Positions 1-5,893 of a stretch of DNA of 6,878 nucleotides are shown one piece after another. Positions within the stretch are counted from its first letter, which is position 1; the number at the start of each line of letters is the position of its first letter. A model generated the notes under the pieces. The model worked only from the letters and a program-made list of their open reading frames with translations, was not told the DNA's origin and made no database searches. Both the position numbers and the translations under genes were made by a program. The stretch covers positions 1 through 6,878 of the forward strand of contig CAUJKG010000293.1 of NCBI GenBank assembly GCA_963205465.1. Direction: 5' to 3'. This DNA is from Pseudomonadota bacterium (GTDB lineage Bacteria; Pseudomonadota; Alphaproteobacteria; Rhizobiales; Xanthobacteraceae).

Positions 1-581
1 GAGGCTTTCACGAAGGCGGCGGTATCCGCTTCGAGCGCGTGACCGAAGGCGTAGTCGGCAGTGAGGAAGAACCAGGTGTCGAATCCCTGCTTCACCAGCG
101 CGCTGCCGGTTCCCTTGGCGAGCGCATAGGTGTCGTAGGAATAGTGGATGCTGTTCGGCGTGCAGGCATCGTTGGTGATGCGCGACGAGCCGGAGCCGTT
201 GACGATCGCGATGCGATTTTTTTCCTTCGCGATGTTGGCAACCGCCAGCGCGACCGCGGAGTTGATCAGGTTCTGGATCATCACGACGCGCTGCTGGTCG
301 TACCACGCGCGCGCAGTCGCGACCGCAACTTCATTCTTGTTCTGGTGGTCGGCAACGATCACTTCGATCTTCTTGCCGAGAACCTTGCCGCCGAAATCCT
401 CGACCGCCATGCGCACGGCGGTAACCGCACCCTCGCCGGCTTCGTGCGAGAACTGGCCGGACATATCGGTAAGAACGCCGATCCGGATTACATCGTCATC
501 GGCTTTTTGCTGTGCGTGGCTCGGGCTGACGAGCGCGAGGGCTCCAACCGAAAGCAGCGCAGCCCAATATTTCTTGAGCAT
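1..581 (-). CDS. Periplasmic substrate-binding protein of a branched-chain-amino-acid-type ABC transporter (partial, N-terminal 193 residues)
   Basis: The frame stays open from an ATG at 581-579 to the left edge, so only the N-terminal half or so of a roughly 400-residue protein is visible. It begins with a Sec-type signal peptide: MLKK, a hydrophobic core at about residues 6-18, and a likely signal peptidase I site after Ser-His-Ala (residues 21-23). The mature part opens with the IRIGVLTDMSG strand typical of the type I periplasmic-binding-protein fold (Peripla_BP_6). Later come VIVADHQNK (about 74-82), NGSGSSRITNDAC (128-140) and HYSYDTYALAKGTG, close to the binding proteins common in Bradyrhizobium-like genomes. 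It would capture the solute in the periplasm and hand it to the membrane complex. A strong ribosome site (GGGGAGG, 6 nt upstream) supports the start. It is divergent from livGFHM, so it is probably the partner of that transporter. The ligand cannot be read from this fragment. Confidence 0.93.
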   Translation of the reverse strand, partial: MLKKYWAALLSVGALALVSPSHAQQKADDDVIRIGVLTDMSGQFSHEAGEGAVTAVRMAVEDFGGKVLGKKIEVIVADHQNKNEVAVATARAWYDQQRVVMIQNLINSAVALAVANIAKEKNRIAIVNGSGSSRITNDACTPNSIHYSYDTYALAKGTGSALVKQGFDTWFFLTADYAFGHALEADTAAFVKA

Positions 582-587
582 CCTTTT

Positions 588-594
588 CCTCCCC
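588..594 (-). promoter_or_regulatory. Ribosome binding site of the substrate-binding protein gene
   Basis: On the minus strand the bases read GGGGAGG, 6 nt before the ATG at 581-579. It is the strongest Shine-Dalgarno match in the window, which fits the high expression that binding proteins usually need relative to their membrane partners. Confidence 0.75.
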
Positions 595-692
595 TGATGG
601 CGTCGGCGGCTTTCGCTCGATACACCGGAAAATATTGATCCAGCGATCCCGTCCAGCGACGCGCGATTAGTGACTTGCATTGGTGAACGCAA

Positions 693-721
693 TTGACATT
701 CATAATTAGACTGACTACGAA
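693..721 (+). promoter_or_regulatory. Candidate sigma-70-type promoter for livGFHM
   Basis: A perfect -35 consensus TTGACA (693-698) is followed after 17 nt by TACGAA (716-721), a 3-of-6 match to the -10 consensus. Transcription would start near 728 and leave a leader of about 130 nt before livG. The -35 match and spacing are good but the -10 is weak, so this is only a candidate. Confidence 0.4.
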
Positions 722-732
722 AAATCGGTCAA
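704..732 (-). promoter_or_regulatory. Weak candidate promoter for the substrate-binding protein gene
   Basis: On the minus strand TTGACC (732-727) resembles a -35 box. The AT-rich CTAATT lies 17 nt downstream (709-704) and could act as a poor -10. It would overlap the plus-strand candidate promoter almost completely. The -10 matches consensus at only about two positions, and an AT-rich patch nearer the gene (about 629-637) could be used instead. Confidence 0.22.
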
Positions 733-842
733 GAATTAAGTTGGTGCGTGGACCTCGCAGCCTCTTTAATCGGCGAAGCGAACACGCCGCACCTTGGGGG
801 CAAGAATGGTCAGATTCACTGTCGTAATGTGGTCGTCCTTGC

Positions 843-848
843 GAGGGA
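843..848 (+). promoter_or_regulatory. Ribosome binding site of livG
   Basis: GAGGGA lies 8 nt before the ATG at 857. An in-frame TGA at 851-853 sits just upstream of that ATG, so no earlier start is possible in this frame. Confidence 0.65.
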
Positions 849-856
849 CTTGAGGC

Positions 857-1696
857 ATGACCCTTACGGCAAGCCCGGATCAATCACGCCTCAAGAGCGC
901 CGACACGCGACAAACCATCCTCGAAGCGCGCGGGCTGACCAAATCATTTCGCGGCTTTGTCGCGGTCGACAAGGTCGATCTGAAAATTCAGCGCGGCGGA
1001 ATTCACGCGCTGATCGGTCCGAACGGAGCCGGTAAAACTACCGTATTCAACCTTCTCACACGCTTCATTCCGCCGACCAGCGGCAACATTCTTTTATTCG
1101 GAGAGGACATTACCCGGCAGTCCGCCCATGCTTTGGCGCGGCACGGGGTGGTCCGCTCCTTCCAGATTTCCGCGACCTTTCCGCATCTTTCCGTGATCGA
1201 GAACCTGAAGATCGCCGTGCAGCGGCCGTCGGTTTCACCGGGACGCTTCTGGCAATCCTCGCGCTCGCTCGCGCATCTGGAAGAGCGCGCGCATCACTTT
1301 CTTGAACTCGTGGAGTTGAAAAAATTCGCGCAGGTCGCAGCGGGTGAGCTTCCCTACGGCCATAAGCGCGCCCTCGAACTCGCGACCACGCTTGCAACCG
1401 ATCCAAAAGTAATGCTGCTCGACGAACCGACGCAGGGACTGGGCATCGAAGAAGTCGACCACATCACGCAGCTGATCAAACGGTTCTCCAAGGAGCGCAC
1501 CGTGCTGATGGTGGAACACAATATGCGCATGGTCGCGGCAATCGCGGACCGGATCAGCGTGTTGCGATATGGCCGGATCATCGCCGAGGGCTCGTATGAC
1601 GAGGTTTCCCGCAATCCGCAGGTGATCGAGGCCTATCTCGGCTCGAAAGCCAAAAAGGAAAACCAGCAAGAAAACAAACAAGGAAACAAGCAATGA
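857..1696 (+). CDS. livG: LivG-type ATP-binding protein of a branched-chain-amino-acid-type ABC importer
   Basis: This 279-residue protein is one of two cytoplasmic ATPases that drive the importer. It has Walker A GPNGAGKTT (54-62, Lys60), Q-loop Gln103 in RSFQIS, an ABC signature in the LivG-style form LPYGHKRALELA (165-176), Walker B VMLLDEP (185-191, catalytic Glu190) and the H-loop His in MVEHN (His221). All catalytic residues are intact. The signature lacks the classical LSGGQ, but LSYGxKR-like versions are normal in LivG relatives. About 20 N-terminal residues precede the ABC fold. The last ~15 residues are a hydrophilic Lys/Gln/Asn/Glu tail encoded by three 12-nt tandem repeats, not part of the conserved fold. 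It is the first gene of the plus-strand operon; its stop overlaps the livF start by 4 nt (ATGA), which indicates translational coupling. Confidence 0.95.
   Translation: MTLTASPDQSRLKSADTRQTILEARGLTKSFRGFVAVDKVDLKIQRGGIHALIGPNGAGKTTVFNLLTRFIPPTSGNILLFGEDITRQSAHALARHGVVRSFQISATFPHLSVIENLKIAVQRPSVSPGRFWQSSRSLAHLEERAHHFLELVELKKFAQVAAGELPYGHKRALELATTLATDPKVMLLDEPTQGLGIEEVDHITQLIKRFSKERTVLMVEHNMRMVAAIADRISVLRYGRIIAEGSYDEVSRNPQVIEAYLGSKAKKENQQENKQGNKQ
1658..1693 (+). repeat. Three tandem imperfect 12-nt repeats at the livG/livF junction
   Basis: The units are GAAAACCAGCAA (1658-1669), GAAAACAAACAA (1670-1681) and GGAAACAAGCAA (1682-1693). Neighbouring units match at 9-10 of 12 positions. They are in frame and encode ENQQ, ENKQ and GNKQ at the LivG C-terminus. 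The array is far more A-rich than the surrounding coding DNA and ends on the first base of the livF start codon. Confidence 0.85.
1680..1684 (+). promoter_or_regulatory. Ribosome binding site of livF, formed by the last repeat junction
   Basis: AAGGA ends 8 nt before the livF ATG (1693). It exists only where unit 3 begins with GG; the equivalent junctions between units 1 and 2 and before unit 1 read CAAGAAAA and AAGGAAAA. Translation of livF is probably also coupled to termination of livG through the ATGA overlap. Confidence 0.5.
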
Positions 1697-2442
1697 ACGC
1701 GCATGTTTCCCCGCCTTCCCAGCGACCAGGCCCCGATACCGGAAACGTGGTCATCCGCGTGCGCGACCTGCATGCTTATTACGGCGAGTCGCATATTCTG
1801 CACGGCGTCTCGTTCGACGTGCGCGAGCGCGAGGTCGTCTCGCTGCTCGGCCGCAACGGCGGCGGCCGGACGACAACGATCCGCGCCATCATGGGGCTGG
1901 TCGATCGCGTCAAAGGCTCGATCGAGATCAAGGGCAAGCAGACGATCGGAATGAAGCCGTTCCGGATCGCGCGCCTCGGGCTCGGCTATTGCCCCGAAGA
2001 GCGCGGCATTTTCAGCAGCCTATCCTGCGAGGAGAACCTGCTGTTGCCGCCGCGGGTATCGGACCAGGGCATGAGCCTCGAGCAGATTTACGACATCTTC
2101 CCGAACCTGAAGACGCGAAGGAACGCGCCGGGCACGAAGCTTTCCGGCGGCGAACAGCAGATGCTCGCCATTGCCCGCATCCTGCGCACGGGCGCAAAGA
2201 TTCTCCTGCTCGACGAGATTTCGGAAGGGCTCGCCCCCACCATCGTCGACAGCCTCGCCGAGACCATCACCAAGCTGCGTTCGCTCGGCTACACGATCGT
2301 GATGATCGAGCAGAATTTCGAATTCGCCGCTCCCCTCGCCGACCGCTTCCTCGTCATGGAACGCGGCCGCGTGGTGCTCGAACTCGACCAGAGCGAGCTC
2401 GCGGAAAAGACCGAATTGATCAACCACTATCTGGGCGTCTGA
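1693..2442 (+). CDS. livF: LivF-type ATP-binding protein of the ABC importer, with Arg in place of the Walker A Lys
   Basis: This 249-residue protein is the second cytoplasmic ATPase, expected to form a heterodimer with LivG. It has an N-terminal extension of about 20 residues, then the ABC fold: Walker A region GRNGGGRTT (53-61), LivF-typical CPEERGIF (100-107), a perfect signature LSGGEQQ (150-156), Walker B ILLLDE (170-175, Glu175) and IEQN (205-208) in the H-loop. Gln in the H-loop position is usual for LivF. The odd feature is Arg59 (codon CGG) where nearly all ABC ATPases have the phosphate-binding Lys. I recall LivF relatives with GRTT in this position, so it is probably a natural subfamily variant and not damage: the frame is intact and every other motif is present. 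The D-loop side reads LDEISEGLAP instead of the more common LDEPSEGLAP. It overlaps livG by 4 nt and is followed by livH after 5 nt. Confidence 0.95.
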   Translation: MNAHVSPPSQRPGPDTGNVVIRVRDLHAYYGESHILHGVSFDVREREVVSLLGRNGGGRTTTIRAIMGLVDRVKGSIEIKGKQTIGMKPFRIARLGLGYCPEERGIFSSLSCEENLLLPPRVSDQGMSLEQIYDIFPNLKTRRNAPGTKLSGGEQQMLAIARILRTGAKILLLDEISEGLAPTIVDSLAETITKLRSLGYTIVMIEQNFEFAAPLADRFLVMERGRVVLELDQSELAEKTELINHYLGV

Positions 2443-2447
2443 CGGCC

Positions 2448-3323
2448 ATGATTATCTCGACACAAGTTCTGCTCGGACAGCTTACCATCGGTCTCGTCAA
2501 CGGCTGCTTCTATGCCTTGCTGAGCCTCGGCCTTGCGATCATTTTCGGGCTCCTGAACATCATCAATTTTGCGCATGGCGCGCTCTACATGCTCGGCGCT
2601 TTCGCCGCCTATCTCGCGCTCCAGCTTTTCGGCATCAATTACTGGTACGCGCTGTTCCTCGCGCCGCTCGTGGTCGGCTGCTTTGCGATCCTGATCGAGC
2701 GGTTCTTCCTGCGGCGGCTCGAAGGGCTCGACCATCTTTACGGCCTGCTGTTCACCTTCGGTCTCGCCATCGCGCTCGAAGGAATTTTCCGCGACCGCTT
2801 CGGCTCGGCCGGACTCTCTTATGCCGTGCCGGCTCAACTGCGCGGGCTGCTCGATCTCGGCTTCATGCGGCTGCCGACCTATCGCGCCTGGGTGGTGGTC
2901 GCTTCGCTCTTCGTCTGCGTTTCGGTCTGGTTCCTGCTTGAGCGCACGCGCTACGGCTCCTATCTTCGCGCGGGCACGGAAAATCCGCGGCTGGTGCAGT
3001 CGCTCGGCATCAACGTGCCCCTTCTCGTCACGCTCACCTACGGCCTCGGCGCGGGGCTTGCCGCTTTCGCCGGCGTGCTGGCCGCGCCGATCTATCAGGT
3101 ACATCCGCTGATGGGTTCGAACATCCTGATCGTCACTTTCGCGGTCGTGGTGATCGGCGGCCTCGGCTCCACCGGAGGCGCGATCATTACCGGTCTTGCG
3201 CTCGGCGTGATCGAGGGGCTGACCAAGGTTTTCTATCCTGAAGCGTCTTCCACGGCGGTCTTTATCATCATGGCGATCGTACTCCTGATCCGGCCCGCTG
3301 GTCTTTTTGGACAGGAGTCGTGA
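2448..3323 (+). CDS. livH: LivH-type permease of the branched-chain-amino-acid-type ABC importer
   Basis: This is a 291-residue, strongly hydrophobic inner-membrane protein with about eight predicted membrane segments. Family hallmarks are the N-terminal LVNGCFYALLSLGLAIIFGL (16-35) running into NIINFAHGALYMLGA (37-51), the cytoplasmic EAA-like loop RAGTENPRLVQSLGI (174-188) that should contact an ATPase, VVVIGGLGSTGGAI (233-246), and the ending LLIRPAGLFG (279-288). It would form half of the translocation channel with LivM. The frame is open further upstream inside livF (to about 1989), but residues encoded before 2448 are Arg/Pro/His-rich and unlike the family, so the ATG at 2448 is the start. 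There is no clear Shine-Dalgarno, only a 5-nt gap after the livF stop, so translation is probably coupled. Confidence 0.95.
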   Translation: MIISTQVLLGQLTIGLVNGCFYALLSLGLAIIFGLLNIINFAHGALYMLGAFAAYLALQLFGINYWYALFLAPLVVGCFAILIERFFLRRLEGLDHLYGLLFTFGLAIALEGIFRDRFGSAGLSYAVPAQLRGLLDLGFMRLPTYRAWVVVASLFVCVSVWFLLERTRYGSYLRAGTENPRLVQSLGINVPLLVTLTYGLGAGLAAFAGVLAAPIYQVHPLMGSNILIVTFAVVVIGGLGSTGGAIITGLALGVIEGLTKVFYPEASSTAVFIIMAIVLLIRPAGLFGQES

Positions 3324-4309
3324 TGCGCAATACCTGGCTGATCGCAGGATTGATCGTTGTGATCGGCGCCGCGGCGCCGTTCAGCGGACTCTATCCGCTG
3401 TTCCTCATGAAATGCATGGCGCTTGCGATCTTCGCGATCGCCTTCAACTTCTTCACCGGCTATGTCGGACTCCTGTCGATCGGGCATGCCGCGTTCTACG
3501 GCATGGGCGCTTATTTCGGCGGCTACGCCATCAAGACTTACGGAGTCTCGACCGAGATCGCATTGCTGATCGGCATGATGACGGGCGCGGTGCTCGGCCT
3601 GCTGTTCGGATTGCTCGCGATCCGGCGGCGCGGCATCTACTTCGCGATGATCACGCTCGCGCTCGCGCAGATGGTCTATTTTTTCTGCGTGCAGGCGCCG
3701 TTCACGGGCGCGGAAGACGGACTGCAGCGCATTCCGCGCGGAAAACTGTTCGGGCTCATCGATCTTTCGAACGACCTGTCGATGTATTACTTCACGCTGC
3801 TGCTGCTCGTCCTGTCGATCGTGGTCGTTCAGTATCTGGTGACAGCACCTTTCGGCCAGGTTCTGAAAGCCATTCGCGACAACGAGCCGCGCGCGGTGTC
3901 GCTCGGTTACGACGTGCAGCGCTACAAGCTCACCGCGTTCGTGCTGTCGGCAGCACTTGCGGGCGGCGCCGGCAGCCTGAAGGCGATGGTGCTCAGTCTT
4001 GCCGGATTGCCCGACGTACACTGGACCAACTCCGGCGCAGTCATCCTGATGTGCCTGCTCGGCGGCCTCGGGACCGCGCTCGGCCCCGTCGTCGGCGCGG
4101 TCATGGTCGTGCTTCTGGAAACGGAGCTTGCAAGCATCGGCGTCGTCAAGATCGGCAGCCTCTCACTCGACCTTTCCACCAAGGTGCCGATCGTCATCGG
4201 CGTGATCTTTATGGTCACCGTGCTATTGTTCAGGAAAGGCATCGTCGGGGAGATTCAGAGTCTCATCGACGGTTATCACCGCCGCCGCGCCGAAAAGTCA
4301 GCAACCTGA
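3323..4309 (+). CDS. livM: LivM-type permease of the branched-chain-amino-acid-type ABC importer
   Basis: This 328-residue inner-membrane protein pairs with LivH. The N-terminal half contains FNFFTGYVGLLSIGHAAFYGMGAY (41-64), the LivM hallmark, followed by RRRGIYFAMITLALAQM (101-117). The soluble loop LKAIRDNEPRAVSLGYDVQR (181-200) is the EAA-like ATPase-docking segment. LLGGLGTALGPVVGA (245-259) and a final hydrophobic segment ending near residue 303 complete the family pattern. The C-terminus is short and basic (HRRRAEK). I chose the ATG at 3323, which shares its A with the livH stop TGA (TGATG) and has GGAG 5 nt upstream; a GTG one codon earlier (3320) is the alternative and would add one residue. 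The overlap implies coupled translation with livH. Confidence 0.95.
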   Translation: MRNTWLIAGLIVVIGAAAPFSGLYPLFLMKCMALAIFAIAFNFFTGYVGLLSIGHAAFYGMGAYFGGYAIKTYGVSTEIALLIGMMTGAVLGLLFGLLAIRRRGIYFAMITLALAQMVYFFCVQAPFTGAEDGLQRIPRGKLFGLIDLSNDLSMYYFTLLLLVLSIVVVQYLVTAPFGQVLKAIRDNEPRAVSLGYDVQRYKLTAFVLSAALAGGAGSLKAMVLSLAGLPDVHWTNSGAVILMCLLGGLGTALGPVVGAVMVVLLETELASIGVVKIGSLSLDLSTKVPIVIGVIFMVTVLLFRKGIVGEIQSLIDGYHRRRAEKSAT

Positions 4310-4316
4310 GCAATCC

Positions 4317-5036
4317 ATGATTTCGCTCGAAGGCCGAAAAGTCGTCGTCACCGGCGCCACGAGCGGAATCGGCCTGGCGCTCGTGCGTTCGCTGCATGCG
4401 GCCAAGTCGCTAATTCTCGCGCTGGGCCGCACGGCGGAAAAAACCGGCGCCCTGTCCGGCGCACTCCCCGGCATCGCGACGTTCGCGGCGGATGTCCGCG
4501 AACCGGATTTTGCCAAGCGCTTGCTTGCCGCGGCGATCGAACAGATCGGCGGCTGCGATGTGCTCGTCAACAATGCCGGTATCGTCTGGGCGGGCCCCGC
4601 GGAACGCGCAACGTCAGAGAAGATCGCCGAACTCGTCTCGATCAATATCGAGTCGCCGTTCAAGGTCGCGCATGAAGCGGTCGCCCATTTCAAGAAACAA
4701 GGCTCCGGCCATCTGATCAATGTATCGAGCATCGTCGGCCTGAAGCCCCGCATCTATTCGGGCATCTATTCCGGCACCAAGCAAGCGCTGGAAGCACTCT
4801 CGGAAAGCCTGCGGCAGGAACTCGCACGCACGCAGGTGCAGATTTCCTGCATCGAGCCCGGCATGACGCTGACCGAACTCCATCGCGGCTTCAAGGAACA
4901 TCCGATGAAGGCGATGCAGGTGACGACGCCGCTCACGCCGCAGGATATTGCGGATGCGATCGTCTTCACGATGACGCGGCCGGCGCATGTCACCATCGCC
5001 AACCTCGTGATCCTGCCGAAAGATCAGAAAACTTGA
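4317..5036 (+). CDS. Short-chain dehydrogenase/reductase (SDR), classical family
   Basis: This 239-residue protein has every hallmark of a classical SDR with a Rossmann fold. Cofactor-binding TGATSGIG is at 12-19, the adenine-pocket Asp at 59 (ADV), NNAG at 85-88, and the catalytic tetrad is Asn110, Ser138, Tyr151 and Lys155 (YSGTK). PGM at 181-183 follows the usual position. Arg38 just after the second strand (ALGRT) suggests NADP(H) preference, which is an inference. It would oxidise an alcohol or reduce a ketone in the cytoplasm; the substrate is unknown. It starts 7 nt after the livM stop with at best a weak ribosome site (CTGAG), so it probably rides on the livGFHM transcript and may act on the imported compound. 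An IYSG duplication (146-153) places a second Tyr four residues before the catalytic one; by motif spacing only Tyr151 fits YxxxK. Confidence 0.93.
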   Translation: MISLEGRKVVVTGATSGIGLALVRSLHAAKSLILALGRTAEKTGALSGALPGIATFAADVREPDFAKRLLAAAIEQIGGCDVLVNNAGIVWAGPAERATSEKIAELVSINIESPFKVAHEAVAHFKKQGSGHLINVSSIVGLKPRIYSGIYSGTKQALEALSESLRQELARTQVQISCIEPGMTLTELHRGFKEHPMKAMQVTTPLTPQDIADAIVFTMTRPAHVTIANLVILPKDQKT

Positions 5037-5039
5037 TCG

Positions 5040-5834
5040 TCACCGCGCCGCGGCGGCTTCCTTGTGAACATGCAGCAAGCGATCGAGAAACGATGTTATC
5101 GCGTCGAGCGTTTTCTCGGGCTGGTCCCGTTGCGGCGAATGACCGGCATCGCGGATCACCACGCCCTCGACCGGACAATAGGTTTCTTCCTGCGCGACCC
5201 GAAGCTGGGCGAGCGTACTGTACGGATCGTGCTCACCCTTCACGACCAGCATCGGCACGCGGATATGCGCAAGCTCGGGGCGCAGATCGAACGCGGCAAA
5301 GTCAGGATTCAGCCAGGCGCTGCGCCATCCTTCGAAGGCATTGTCGACGTCGTTGTGATGACGGGCGAGCTTCTCTCGCAGAGAAGACGTGTGGAATTCG
5401 CTCGCGGTCTCGCGGATCTTGGCGACGTTTATCTCTTCCAGAAAGAAATGCGGCTCGATCAGCACGAGGCCCCTTACCCGGTGATCCTGAAAGCTGCCCG
5501 CGTAAATCGTCGCAATCGACGCGCCGTCGCTGTGCCCGAGCAGAATGCCGCGCTCGAAGCCAATCGCATCCAGCACGCCCGGCAATACATCGATCGCTTC
5601 GCGATGCAGATAATCGACCGGCCGCGGCAGCGGCACCGAAGGAGAAGCGCCGTAACCCGCGCGCGAATAAGCAAACACGCGGCTACCTGTCGCTTCGGCG
5701 ACCCGTTCCGGAAAATCACGCCAGGTCGAAACCGAGCCGAGACCTTCGTGCAGCATTACGATCTCCGGCGCGCCGGAACGCTCGCCGTACCATTTCGCTT
5801 CGAGAGACTGGCCGTTGACTTCAATCGTCGACAT
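5040..5834 (-). CDS. Alpha/beta-fold hydrolase
   Basis: This 264-residue protein has a clear alpha/beta-hydrolase pattern. The oxyanion-side loop HEGLGS lies at about 29-34. The nucleophile elbow is GHSDG with Ser102, the acid is Asp203 in KGEHDPYS, and the base is His232 in DAGHSP. RAGYGAS (about 58-64) precedes the elbow, as in many ester or C-C hydrolases and haloperoxidase-like relatives. A variable cap region lies between about 130 and 185. There is no signal peptide, so it is probably cytoplasmic. The likely chemistry is hydrolysis of an ester, thioester, lactone or C-C bond; the exact substrate is unknown. I chose the ATG at 5834-5832; an in-frame GTG three codons upstream (5843-5841) is the alternative, and neither has a strong ribosome site. 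Its stop lies 3 nt from that of the SDR gene (convergent), and its start is divergent from the crotonase gene. Confidence 0.92.
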   Translation of the reverse strand: MSTIEVNGQSLEAKWYGERSGAPEIVMLHEGLGSVSTWRDFPERVAEATGSRVFAYSRAGYGASPSVPLPRPVDYLHREAIDVLPGVLDAIGFERGILLGHSDGASIATIYAGSFQDHRVRGLVLIEPHFFLEEINVAKIRETASEFHTSSLREKLARHHNDVDNAFEGWRSAWLNPDFAAFDLRPELAHIRVPMLVVKGEHDPYSTLAQLRVAQEETYCPVEGVVIRDAGHSPQRDQPEKTLDAITSFLDRLLHVHKEAAAAR

Positions 5835-5851
5835 ATCTTGCACCGGATGTA

Positions 5852-5863
5852 ACGATTTATCGT
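5852..5863. repeat. Inverted repeat ACGAT-TT-ATCGT, candidate operator
   Basis: Two perfect 5-nt arms are separated by TT, in the middle of the hydrolase/crotonase spacer. The short size and symmetry suit a dimeric repressor half-site pair. A repeat this short could also arise by chance. Confidence 0.4.
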
Positions 5864-5889
5864 AATCACGGATATGCAGAAAGCAACAT

Positions 5890-5893
5890 GGAG
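5890..5893 (+). promoter_or_regulatory. Ribosome binding site that favours the GTG start of the crotonase gene
   Basis: GGAG sits 6 nt before GTG (5900). It overlaps the alternative ATG (5888-5890), which itself is preceded by AGAAAGCAAC, with no Shine-Dalgarno match. Confidence 0.45.

Larger units (their letters stand above)
582..856. other. Divergent intergenic region between the binding-protein gene and livGFHM
   Basis: These 275 nt separate the start codons of two divergent transcription units and contain no convincing gene. The centre (about 690-740) is clearly more AT-rich than the surroundings and holds the best promoter candidates for both directions. The binding-protein side carries a direct repeat of TCCAGCGA (639-646 and 652-659, 13-nt period). 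The livG side (about 740-856) would be an untranslated leader of over 100 nt with some short complementary segments, none beyond what chance would give. A plus-strand open frame starting at 748 runs into livG in another frame, has no ribosome site and resembles no protein I know. Confidence 0.7.

Noticed and set aside
39..638. Plus-strand open frames across the left edge, and a minus-strand frame at 488-883
   Set aside because: The minus-strand binding-protein frame (1-581), with signal peptide and strong ribosome site, explains this region. The other frames match nothing and run through its signal peptide or promoter.
793..804. Small hairpin CTTG-GGGG-CAAG in the livG leader as a terminator or riboswitch stem
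   Set aside because: The stem is only 4 bp, with no T-run and no recognisable aptamer pattern.
748..1035. Small open frame in the livG leader
   Set aside because: There is no ribosome site, it overlaps livG out of frame, and its composition is not protein-like. A regulatory leader peptide is not supported.
2305..2316. Missing H-loop histidine in LivF (Gln207) as a sign of a dead ATPase
   Set aside because: EQN at this position is usual in LivF proteins, including the second LivF at the right edge, so it is not a defect.
1989..2447. N-terminal extension of LivH in the same frame inside livF
   Set aside because: Residues encoded upstream of 2448 are Arg/Pro/His-rich and overlap livF in another frame. 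The family N-terminus begins right at the ATG at 2448.
3233..4021. Long minus-strand open frame (262 codons) opposite livH/livM
   Set aside because: It is antisense to conserved permease sequence; its product is Arg/Glu/His/Gln-rich without any fold, as expected from the complement of Leu/Ala/Ile-rich membrane protein codons. The same holds for the 225-codon frame at 2427-3104.
5037..5060. GC-rich self-complementary stretch (GCCGCGGC) near the SDR/hydrolase junction as a terminator
   Set aside because: It lies inside the hydrolase coding end, has no T-run on either strand, and such stretches are common at this GC content.
5064..5852. Plus-strand open frames of 261-262 codons opposite the alpha/beta hydrolase (also 5033-5818)
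   Set aside because: They are shadows of the hydrolase gene, which has a full catalytic triad and family motifs; the shadow products are Arg-rich and featureless.
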